Source: Trichoplusia ni (Eukaryota > Arthropoda > Insecta > Lepidoptera > Noctuidae). From it: a DNA stretch of 64,000 nucleotides. The notes beneath the pieces are model-generated. The model worked only from the letters and a program-made list of their open reading frames with translations, was not told where the DNA came from and ran no database searches. The position numbers were made by a program, and so were the translations under genes. This document shows positions 24,101-35,150 of the stretch, piece after piece. Location of the stretch: NCBI RefSeq assembly GCF_003590095.1, contig NC_039493.1:5580001-5644000 (forward strand), read 5' to 3'. The number at the start of each line of letters is the position of its first letter. Position 1 is the stretch's first letter.

Positions 24101-27100
24101 GTGCCTCATGTACTCGCACACTAAGCAATACGCACCTTTTACACGACCCGGTTATCGTAACCCGGGTTAGTAGGTGTTTTGTAATAACGGACCTGATAAC
24201 TAAGTCTGCATTTTTCACCAATTTTTCTCTTTTTCACCAAGTATTTTAATTTGCTAGATGGATACTGGAGAGTATCTTTGCGCTTCATAGGTTGAGTTGA
24301 GTTGAGCTCTTATTCTAGCGTATTTCAAGAACTGTATATAATAGCTAAGAAACGAATGGTATAAACTGAAATCGATCAATGCTTCTTCTATATATTATTT
24401 CCTGCTGTACGCATACCAGGAATACCTGGTCCAATTTTTTGTGTTTGATATCTATCAAGCTATCAACCTTCACTTCATCGAGATGTTTTTGTAGCTAACC
24501 GAGGTAGCAAGGATAAAATAAGTCTTTCGTTTACTTTTGTAGTGGTACTATTACTTATTCATCTGTAAGGTAATAATGAAGTGGCATGGTAAGTACAGGT
24601 AAATAGCTTACATTGAAAGAGACCAACTACAAACATATTTACAACAAAGTAAATTAAACTTGGTGTAAATTTAACTGAGACTTAGTAGTCAACGATCATT
24701 CCAAGACCCCTAACTTAGAGCTACTGAAATTAGAAGTAAATAAATCTGCAGTCGGAGTCGCACGTATATTAAACTACAATGTAATTTAGTGCACCTTTAT
24801 AAGGCAGCATTCACACTAACGCGAGCGGGGAGAAGTGGAATGGAACTAACCTTGGATTGGCAAACCACAATCTTTTAATGCTTTTTGAAAGATGTTGAAG
24901 TAGGAGTAGAGACGGATGAGTTCATTCAAGGTTCACTCCTTTTCACTCCACCCAAATCTGCTTCAGTGAGAACACACGCTAAGCGTACTAAACATTTGTA
25001 AACACGGAATAAACATTTGTTACTCAGTTTTATTGCTTCTTACAAGAAAACCTGAACGATTCGAGATGAATGTGAAAACTTTATTACTAAAATACTAAAA
25101 CAAAAATGTTGTGAGTTCCTGTATTTTCTACTTTTGAATTTATTTTCATCCTATAAGATTTTTTTATATTGTTGTTAGTCAGATGATCAGATTTATAGGC
25201 TGGTATTATTGTATAGGGGTTGTTAATGTTCAACTTGACTTTAGTTTTGTCGGATGGATAGATAGACGGACTGACGTACAGATAGCTAACCCTCAGAATA
25301 AGAGCTCGGTTGAAATCCTTTTTGTATAAAACGATAAAGAACTAGTGTCACAAAAGTTACTTTAACTTTAGCTTATTATTTTTATGCTTTTATCAATAAC
25401 TCATTTTTAGTACAAGTACATCTTACGCTACTTACGAGAATACAGGTTTACGTTTGTCTTATTTATATTTTAGTATTCCTAAGAATAAACTCTTTGCTTC
25501 TTATTTGACAAAATTTGGAAAGCCAATTTGCGATCAATTTATGAAAGGGTGTACAAAAATAGCATTTTTCCCTCTTTCATGTAAAAGTAACGTTTCGAAG
25601 TCTTCGATTTTCTTACAATATTTCAATAAGTGGTATATTAAATCGTGTGTAAGCTACGTTTATTTTTAGATTTACTAAAAATGGTATTTAATCGCAGGTT
25701 GGGCGCAATTCATTGGAATGAATAAATAATTGTAACACATTAGGAAACTGTCAGAAGCAGATTTGTTAAGATATTAATCTCCGAGTACCTACTTAAGAAG
25801 TTCATCATCATTTATTGTTTTTAGTTTACACGAGATTTTAATTTGTAAATTAAATTAAAAACGCTTGTGTTTTATTGATATGTAAGGTTCAACATTGTCA
25901 AGTCACAATGCAAAAAAATAAAGATGAAATGAATTGCAAATACACCTTATTGTCAATAGTACGAATGAAATGCTTATAAGACTACCAGCATTGTCACTTC
26001 CAAGAAAATGAATATTGAACAGTCCTCACTTAAACTCCATAACTTGTGCAATTTATTACAAACGTTGCCCTCAGTACTACCCATAACTATAACTACTTCA
26101 CCTTGGGATGGTACCAAAAAAAATACTCAGAGTATACTACGAGCTGTTTATGAGGATTTTCCTACTGCCCACTCTCGTAAACGAACCCTAAAACTATTTA
26201 AATGATCACACTAACCCACATTTTATTGGTTAAAACTTATTTGTATAAAAACATTTTAAGTCCTGAATTGGACGGGCCCTTTTTACTTGAAGCTATAAAA
26301 TTAATTTACCACTTATGGATAAGCTATTCTGTCCCGTCTATTAATAACTAAAAATAAGAAATAGCGATCAAATGTTATATTTTTGGCCCTGACACAATAA
26401 TAGAAAAATTCCATGTAGATTCAAGTAACACAATTTTCACCCTAGCATTTCATAGTGTATTAACTTAGCAACTCATTTCATGCACTCTGCTCTGGCAATT
26501 AATATTTACCACATCTACATTATCCATGCTCCATGTAACAAACACCAGTTATATACTGGTCCACTTAACTTTTTGTGTGCTTAGTGGGGCCCCTGTTAAG
26601 TTATATTACTCGGGGTAACTCGCCTTACTGACGGACAGGCCCACCCGAATCCTCGAGACTAGTTTAATACGTTGGTGTCACTCGCATGTTTTATGACTTG
26701 TGAGGGGTTGAAGAGAACCCTTTATATTATCTTCCTTGATGTATATAGGTATATGTTTGTATACAGTAGGAGGGATAAAAGGGGAAAGTTCAACTACACT
26801 GAAAGGAATGTGACAAAGTACAGTAAAAACGTTATTGATTGTTAAACTGTGCTTAAATTCACTAAATATTTTGTTTAGATGACATTTAATTATTTTGATA
26901 ACAATTCTGAAAATATGGCAAACTAAACTACACGTTTTGCCAAGATTCAAAGTTGAATACACACCCTATAGGCATTTTTAATCCTGCGAATTGAAACTCA
27001 AAACTTCACTTTCTATGAATTCTGTTACTGTACAAACATATCGAAAGTTACACATACATATAAGTCAAAACGGATACAATAATACTGGAACATAAGCTTT

Positions 27101-27194
27101 GATAGTTCATAATACCCTTTGGATCAGATCTTTACCGGAAAACAAGCTAGAAAATAACACAAACGATACGCACCGACCCGAAGGTTTACGATGC

Positions 27195-27275
27195 CAGACC
27201 ATCATACCATTAGACCTACAGACCATTAGCCTATTAGACCCATCAGACCCAATGGTCTTGCGAGACCAATGCTTT
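27195..27275 (+). repeat. AGACC-rich irregular tandem tract
   Basis: The pentamer AGACC occurs six times in about 75 bp, mostly as YTAGACC or CAGACC joined by CATTAG/CATCAG words. The spacing is irregular, so it is a degenerate short tandem array. CCATTAG/CTAATGG-like halves at its two ends could pair. Confidence 0.55.
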
Positions 27276-29033
27276 TAGACTAATCTTTTCATACAACGTT
27301 AGTATCTGCAGTTACTTTCGTTTAGGTAAAAAGCCTGTTTATCCAAATATTACTGTAATGTTGGTAGCGTTTAGGATATTTAGTTTCTCTTTATTCTATT
27401 ATTTTATCTAGAAATATAAAAGTTTTTTTACTTAGAGATAGGCCTTCGCCTAACATTGGTTAAATTACAAGGTATTGTTCCTATAACATAAATATAATAT
27501 ACTCGGTAATTTGATAAGGTCTCTTGGTCAATTAGTTTAAAAGTCTATTTCTAATCTGTTGGATTTCTATTATACTATCAAAGTGAGCAAAAACAAAATC
27601 TCACTAATACTAAATATCTCCTTGCACACAGTCTTCATCATCGACAGATCTTATTGGACCAATAGACAAGCAAAAAGTATCTCTACCTTCATAATTTTAA
27701 AGTCCACAATAACATAAATAAGAGTTTGAATCAACATGCAGAATACAGAATCAGTTTGGCGAACGCCTCTTAAATAACATGACATGCCTACTGAAAGCAG
27801 AACATTGAGATATGACTTTGCTGTAGGATGAATGTGATTTTCGTTATTTAGTGGAATGACTAGATTTCTGACTTCTGTATGGATTTGTGATTCATTTTTT
27901 TGGACAGAGATGTAACTTACATTTATTTATTTAATACTTTACATAAACAATGATGCAAAAATAAAAATAAACATTTCTGCGAACCACTAACACTTGTCGT
28001 AAGACTGTCTAGTATTACTATTATACCTACTTTTCAGTAATTGAAATAAAATGAATTTACTAAAACAAACACGAGAAAAAAAAAATACCAGTCAAATGAC
28101 AGTACCGTCCTCATTTAGTTGACCAATGAAATATTCTCAGTTATTTGACATACAGTTCCTAAACTATTCACAGTATATCTGCAACATCTCTATAAAGTCA
28201 GTTTGCGCTGAATTTGCTTCATGCTTTGGCTCTCTGGAGCAACATGCTACTACCTTTTATACACACTTCGAATTCGCAGACATGTGGCACTGACGTAGAA
28301 ATTCGAGTCGTATCAAATTTAATGATATGAAATTTAATGTGTTTTAGCTAGCCTTAACATATTATTTGTAACGTTTAATAGACGTGGCCTGAATTAAGAA
28401 ACCTTTTTCCAAAAGTGGAAAGAAAGAGATCTAAACTTTTGACTCATCTCCAAAACGAATAGATCAATATTAATCAGATTTTATTGGTTGATTATGTTAG
28501 CTCAAGGAAGATAAGTATCAGACGAAATTCTTTTGGAACATAAGAAACTCTTACTTTGTACTATGTACAGAAGGATAAATAAAAATAAAAATATTTAGGA
28601 CAACACATATTCCCATTTATACGAAACAGGCACGGTAGTAAAAACTCCACATAAAACGCATGATTTACTAAAACTATTCATATGGCAAATACATAAACAA
28701 CATATACTTAAGCTAGGTAGTTTCAGACATATTTTTATTAGTGTCTTATTTTTTTCCATTTGTAGGTTAATAATATTACTTGACAGATAACACTCAAATA
28801 GAAATATACGTAACGCCCCTGAATTGATTTTAAAATGGTTTATTTATTTAATTCACTCGCATAGAAAGTAAGATGTCTGTTCTTAGCAGGTGTTCTTTCG
28901 CAATTCTCGTTTATTAGTTAACTTATGCTTGAGGAACATTACAAAAGCTCTTAAGCTACTGTACATGTCCTGTTTATAGTATCAACCAGTAGATATAAAT
29001 GCTTTAATACGAGTACCTTCACAGTTCACTCTT

Positions 29034-29037
29034 TTAA
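29034..29037 (+). repeat. TTAA target-site duplication, left
   Basis: TTAA directly before the CCC of the left terminus. It matches the TTAA at 31463-31466 after the right terminus, the hallmark of piggyBac-superfamily insertion. Confidence 0.9.
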
Positions 29038-31462
29038 CCCATTTAGACCTACCGTACCATATACGGTACACTTGTTATATTTTTTTTTTGCAGGTACTCG
29101 CATAATATTTTTAATATTATTTGGTATTTATGTCGAAAAGAAGAATAGTGCTCATCGGAAAAAATACGCCAGTGCAATTGAATGCTGATAATAGTGCAGA
29201 TTTATTGAACAAGTTTCGTAAATTTATTTTTTCTGCGGAGACATGGCTTCCAACAGGTAAATATACTACAATTATATAATTTATACAAATAATTTCCATC
29301 TTTTTATAAAACTAAAATACTTCTTGTTTCATTGTGACATTTGAATATCCTAATTATTTATTTATTTTTTAGTTATTTAGACATGAATAATGGTGTACCC
29401 TATTTGGTACGGTAGGACTATATGCCATTTCAATTAACTTTTTTTTGCTTTTCAGACCATTATCCCTGAATGACATCTTATCTTTATTGGAAGAGGGGGA
29501 TGTTGAGACAACCGAAGGTGAAAATGATGTATTCATACTTCCGCCTGATAATGCGAATGCAGAACTGACAGACGAGGACTCTGGAGACGAAGATCAGGTC
29601 AATGTCAATAATCTACCTCCCAGCTTGCTCAGAGCGGACGCAGAGCTACGTCAACCCGCTACAGTTAGTTTGGACAACATTGGGGATCCGGACACGAATG
29701 ATGAGCCCCTTCATAAAGTTTTAAAAAAATATAACTGGAGGAAACGGATTACGAAGGCTCACTATCATTATGGCGACCTGATTACCACGTCCCTCAGGAA
29801 AAATCACCACTAGAATGGTTTTCTTTGTTTTTTTCGGAGGATGTTTTTGATTTATTGACCACTGAGACGAACAGGTACATAGGAAGAAAAAACCTTGCTG
29901 CTGATATAAAAATAGAAGAGATGAAGTGTATGATTGGTGTTCTGTTAGTAAGTGGCTATTCCTCGGTAAATAGAAGACGAATGTATTGGGAGAACTCGCC
30001 TGACGTGAAGAATGAGCTCATTGCTAGTGCTTTATCGAGAGACCGCTTTTCCTACATATTTTCAAATCTACATTGTATGGACAACCATCAGTTAGATTCT
30101 TCTGATAAATTTGCAAAAGTTCGGCCACTTATGAGCAAATTATCTGCCAAGTTTCTAGACCACTGTCCCCACAAAGAAAACCACAGTGTTGACGAAGCTA
30201 TGGTGCCTTATTTTGGTCGACATGGATGTAAACAATTTATTCGTGGCAAACCCATACGGTATGGGTTCAAACTGTGGGTAGGAGCTACTGCGGGGGGCTA
30301 TATAGCTTGGTTTGAGCCTTACCAAGGGGCCACTACAATTTTGAACGCCAGATATGCTGAATTAGGCCTTGGGGCTAGTGTAGTTTTGACATATTCAGAT
30401 AAACTAATGAAACTTGAGCTTGGATCCAGATATCACTTATATATTGATAATTTTTTTACCGGGTTACCGTTGGTTGAAGAGTTAACAAAAAGGAATATGG
30501 GTGTAACGGGCACTATAAGAGAAAATCGAACAGGAAAATGTCCTTTGATAGCTAATAAAGAAATGAAGAAGAAGGAAAGAGGAGAGTATGATTATCGTGT
30601 TAGTGACTCCATTATAATCTGTAAATGGCATGACAACAGCATTGTTACAGTTTGCTCAAATTCAACGGGGATATTACCGTGTCATAAGCAGAGAGATACT
30701 CACAACAACTAAAAAAGAAAATTAGTGTATCTCAGCCTCACTTGATTCAGAAGTATAACCAAAATATGGGTGGTGTCGACTTATCTGATCAAAATATTTC
30801 GTCAGTCAGAACTAGCATCCGGGGAAAAAAGTGGTACATGCCCCTTATTTTGCATTGTCTTGACATGTCAGTGCAAAATGCCTGGCTACTTTATAGATAC
30901 AATGGTGGCAAACAAGATTTATTGTATTTTAGACGTCGCATAGCTATATCCATAATTGAATCGAATAAGTCTCGAAGCAAGCCTGGACCTAGCCGACAAT
31001 CATCTCTAACTATGGATTCCCGATTTGATGACAAGGGTCATTATATAATAAAACAGCCCGATAATAAAGAACGAGATGTGGACATTGCCACCGACAAAGC
31101 CCAGCAAGATGCATCAAATGTAATGTTGGATTGCATGTTGAATGCTTTCTTGCTTACCACACAAAATGCTAATTTAGTGTATGTTTTTCTTGTATTTTTA
31201 ATAAGTTTTCATTTGCTGCGGTTTTTTTTATTCTGATTACATTTTTAAATAACTATGAACAATAAACAACTTTTTTCTCATTTTTACGGTATTTTTCTTA
31301 CTCCAAATCCTACTGTACCATATGTGGTACGGCTATTTCCCAGACCCCTTTTATTTCAGGATTTTAATTTTTTAGGTTTTCCTAATATTTAGACCCCTAT
31401 CAACCTATATACTAAGAAAAAAACAAACATTTTAGAAAAAAATAGTTTCAGGACTAAATGGG
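29038..31462 (+). mobile_element. piggyBac-superfamily transposon, complete ends, 2425 bp
   Basis: Bounded by TTAA on both sides. Terminal inverted repeats are CCCATTTAGACCT at 29038-29050 and, on the reverse strand, CCCATTTAGTCCT from 31462, matching 12 of 13. Subterminal near-palindromes GTACC-(5 or 6 nt)-GGTAC recur at about 29054-29069, 29395-29410 and 31315-31330, likely transposase binding or regulatory sites (inference). The inside encodes a piggyBac-type transposase broken by frameshifts. Structure is intact enough that the ends could in principle be mobilised by a related transposase elsewhere, but this copy cannot supply its own. Low decay suggests a fairly recent insertion. Confidence 0.92.
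29456..31236 (+). pseudogene. Frameshifted piggyBac-type transposase (DDE/DDD)
   Basis: Three consecutive frames make one transposase. 29456-29812 carries an acidic N-terminal part (LSLNDILSLLEEGD, then E/D-rich). 29808-30709 carries PLEWFSLFFSEDVFDLL, the first catalytic Asp in SVDEAMVPYFGR and the second in YHLYIDNFFTGLPL. About 30690-31236 continues QLKKKISVSQPHLIQKYN with the third Asp in MGGVDLSDQ. Each junction needs a one-base shift, near 29800 and near 30690. All three catalytic Asp residues survive. The usual Cys-rich C-terminal zinc domain is not obvious. A possible upstream exon 29130-29256 (ATG, donor GTAAAT) with acceptor TTTTCAG before 29456 is one base out of phase, so the N-terminus is uncertain. 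A dead gene of the element, not host. Confidence 0.88.
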
Positions 31463-31466
31463 TTAA
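31463..31466 (+). repeat. TTAA target-site duplication, right
   Basis: TTAA immediately after GACTAAATGGG, pairing with the one at 29034-29037. Confidence 0.9.
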
Positions 31467-32407
31467 CATGTAAATTGAAGTCCATAAACCAATTTGCTGA
31501 CAAAACCGGTTATCGACAAAAACAAAAAAACAAAATTCATTCCAATTTCGAACTAACACGGCCGTCATTCAACTTATTCTCGCCGACAGCTGTACATTTC
31601 AATTTAAAAACAAAAGAACAACTCTTGAAGGTCGTAAAATCCGATACTTTTGGACATAACGCCCGCGAACGGAGTTTTCTAAGCGTCAGCTAATTTGTCA
31701 AAACTTTTTTAATTGACCCTCTTCTAAAGTCATTCATTGGATATTCTGTTGATTAATTAACTGACTACGAGAGAATTTCTTTGTTCCTTGGCATTATAGA
31801 ATCCAATGTTATTTTTTTTGTTTTAAATTTATTATTATTAACAAACTTTACTTGATGATGCGATAGTTATTCTAAAGTTAGTCTTATTATGTCGATTTAA
31901 AATATCTTAATGAAAAGTTTTTATCTTTAAGACTTAGGTTCGAAATTTGTCGGCACTTCATTCCACTTCAGAAAACAAGATTACCTAAACTTTTCAATCA
32001 AACACGGGCTGACCTAGGACTCTACACTTAGTATCAAAATAACAGCCTGTATTTGGTTATCGTGTCAGTACAAAAGCACTTAAAATGTTTACCTCCGTGA
32101 CACAAATTAAGGTGCACGTTACAGTTTGATGAATTCCCAGTACTTATTAAACATATTTCACGAATACTGTCGCTAAACATGTAATCGCTATGCAGTATTA
32201 AAACGTTGAATTGCTGCGCCAATCGCTATGTCAAACAGAATTCGTAAAATTGACGTCACAAACGGTAAAACGGTGCTTGCCCACAGTGACTGACAATAAC
32301 GATAAAGAGATGAAACGCAAATGTTCCCAGACATACTCGTATAATTATTACTACTGCTGGTACACAGTGGTTCAGTCGTTCAATGAAGTATATTGATCTA
32401 ATACATA

Positions 32408-32475
32408 AAAAAGTGATCATGTGCGAGTCGAACTCACGATACTGAGCATTCCGAACTAATAGGCTAAAGATAAAC
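32408..32475 (-). mobile_element. Possible tRNA-like SINE head
   Basis: The minus strand reads GTGAGTTCGACTCGCACATG, a B-box-like word within a tRNA-like arm; a similar word (GCGAGTTCGACTCGTAATT) occurs on the minus strand near 54830-54850. The A box is not clear. Confidence 0.3.
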
Positions 32476-33109
32476 GAATAGGTTGGGAGATCAAAAAGCT
32501 GCACATATGAAAAACGTTGCTGTACCCCAATCCTTGTTTTTTTGTATGAATGGCAATAGAATTACAAAATCTTCGAAAATTTAAAAACTATCCAAATATC
32601 ACTATTTATGATGGTTCAGCGTGGTATGGACCAATAAACGAACGGACTGATAGCTTTGCCATGCATCCTTTGGATACGAAACTAAAATTAAATTCTTCTG
32701 ATATTTTTTTAAGATTTTTTTCCTAATACCACACGGTAATAATAACGCTAAATTAAGATTATATATAAATATTTGGTCCAAAAACAAACACTTACTATTA
32801 ATAAAACATTACGTGGAATTTATTTGTCCATACATTATTGACAGGTCAGAAAACTGTTATAAAGGACACTACGTCTTAAAAGGTTTTCTTTGAAGCCAAC
32901 TCAAGCGTGTGAGCGGCTTAACCAATACTTTGATACGTACTTTATATTACGTGGAAAAACATTACGTTTATTTATATAAAAATCTGTGTTACCACAAAGT
33001 ATTGGAAAAAAATGTGATTTGTTTATTTTATACTTTTTATATATGGTCTTCCGCAATAAGGAATTTAATCCTCAGCCACAAAGTATTTCAAAAATAATTT
33101 TCTTATGTT

Positions 33110-33225
33110 TAAGACACTCCGAATCAGAACAAGCATTTGTAGATCACCCAAACGCTTGTCCTACGCAAAAATTGAACCCACGACACGTCATGCAAAATGT
33201 CGGTGTAATTTAGCGCGGTGACTTA
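33110..33225 (-). mobile_element. tRNA-derived SINE, family D, fragment
   Basis: Minus strand order: GTGGGTTCAATTTTTGCGTA (degenerate B box and acceptor arm), GGACAAGCGTTTGGGTGATC, ACAAATGCTTGTTCTGA. The GGACAAGC.TTTGGGTGATC word is shared with 45130-45150. Head and tail are eroded. Confidence 0.55.
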
Positions 33226-34788
33226 TGAACTATGTTAAATCACTTAATGCAACATAAATGTCGCATTTTTGTCCTCTACTTTGGTTAATTGTCAGTATGT
33301 CGCAATAAATATAATAACAAATATTCCGCATACATATCAAACTAGGACTAAACAAAGCTACAGCAAGCATGACTTCATACATTTTGCTTAGATTGCTATT
33401 CTCCAATTTATAGAAAATCGTACCTTATAACTTATCTCATAACGATCAAAATGGTACTTTTACTATCTAAAGTAGCCTCATTGTTGTAAAATTAAGGTAT
33501 CATTTTAATATAAAGCTCCAGACAAGGTCAATCAACAAAAGATATTCGTCGCAAGAAAAATCTCTTTTATTCGGCATCTGTTCACGAAGCCAACTGTTGC
33601 TAACTGCTAAATAAAAACGTCGGCAATTTATTCATTTCTATGCCTTCTTGATTCGTCATCAATAACAAATTCTTGAAGTAATGTACATATTTATTATTGA
33701 TAATTATAAGCGAACAGCGGCCAGGCAGGTCGATAAAAAGTAGTACGAAATTATCTAAAAGTATTTTATTCTACTTTTTTTTAATTGTACAAAATTTTAT
33801 GTATAGGTATCAAAAAGCTACTTTACAACTTATTAGATTAATATCTATGATCTGACAGTTTCTGTATACGATGATTTTTTTTCTAGTGAAGCATTTCGTT
33901 TTGTAAGTATTACTTTGTCAAGCAATATTATTATACTTTGTCAAATTTTATCTCAGTCGAAAACTAGGAAGTGGATCCAGTTAAACGTATGGATTTGTTT
34001 ACGGACGCAACGGAACAGGTGAAACGAAATAAAAGCTTGTTAATACATATCCAAGCAGGTTTCATATAATTTTCAAAATGCAGCTTGAAGCCTGAATTTA
34101 AAACAACCAATCAGGTATCTAATTACCAGTAAACCACTTCCGACACTTCAAAAATCAATATAAGCAAAAAAAATGAATCATAAGGAAAATCCTTCCACCA
34201 AAAATTCTTATAATTCAACCAACTGTTAACTTTAATAACAAGATTATCAACGGATACAATTCCCGAAGCTGCGAAAACCCAATAATATTGTTTAATTAAC
34301 TCAAGAAATCCGAACTTCTAAAGGGAATCGTTGAGGGTGTATTTTTGCTTATAATCCGAAGTTTTTTCGCAGGGATCGGGCACAATTTGTATTCAAGGAA
34401 CGCGGTCTAATGATACGGTATTAGTATTCATTCCTCACAACGTATATGTATTTTAACAAATCCCAATGAGCTATGTTAATTTTTATAGCTGTGTTTGACG
34501 ATAAAATTCTGCAGATTTTTTCAATTTTAAAATGGTTTTTGGAACATTTGATCATGTTTAATACACTGCACGTAACTTAACAAGAAATTTAAATCACAAA
34601 CAAGAGGATTCGTTTGATTAAAAACAACAAGAAAATATTATTTTGTTTTTAAAATATTTTTCTGAACATCTTCTCTGAGCTCTATAATTCTCTCTGTATT
34701 TCCTTCGCATTTTACAAATCGAAAACTCTTTTTTTACAAAATAAATATTTTTAAATAAACTCACATCATTTTGATGCATAAAATATAC

Positions 34789-35150
34789 ATTTTTTAGTCG
34801 TCTTACAAAAGCAGCCCAGTTCATGTATCCGACGTGAAATGCCCCTAGGAGCGATCATTTTTTTTTTATCAACTAAGATAATAGTTACGTAGAAAAATGA
34901 AACAAGAGAAATCTGAAATATACTCTCAAAAATGATAAAAACACCGCCGCCCGCGCCCCTGACCATTGTTACAAGGCTCGGACCGCTCGCAACAGAGCTG
35001 TTTCTAAAACTACGAATTGCATCCTAAAATTGAATAAAAATTACATTTTAAATTTATTGAAATCTCATAAATACTATTTTTTTTTATAATGAACGTGTTC
35101 TAGTCATTGGATACATGAACTGGGCTGCTTTTATAAGACGACTAAAAAAT
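34789..35150. repeat. 42-bp near-perfect inverted repeat around a 278-bp spacer
   Basis: Left arm 34789-34830 and right arm 35109-35150 are reverse complements at 41 of 42 positions. Read outward from the spacer, each arm encodes MNWAAF-(V or I)-RRLKN: on the minus strand from 34824 and on the plus strand from 35115. The plus-strand reading then runs HGV and a stop. The spacer includes a GC-rich patch (CCGCCGCCCGCGCCCC near 34945). It may be a foldback element or two head-to-head copies of one short repeat. I do not recognise the peptide. Confidence 0.85.

Larger units (their letters stand above)
9039..29033. other. Gene-free AT-rich intergenic stretch (about 20 kb)
   Basis: No supported coding region. 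Open frames here are short, AT-driven and lack splice or codon evidence. Contents worth naming separately are a hairpin at 9773-9811, a dispersed-repeat fragment at 21024-21115 and an AGACC-rich tract at 27195-27275. Simple runs include GA repeats near 17030 and ATT repeats near 20535. A shared CTACGGCGTAGC motif occurs near 23528. Confidence 0.6.

Noticed and set aside
27195..27275. Possible CRISPR-like array
   Set aside because: Repeat units are about 5 nt and irregular, and the genome is eukaryotic.
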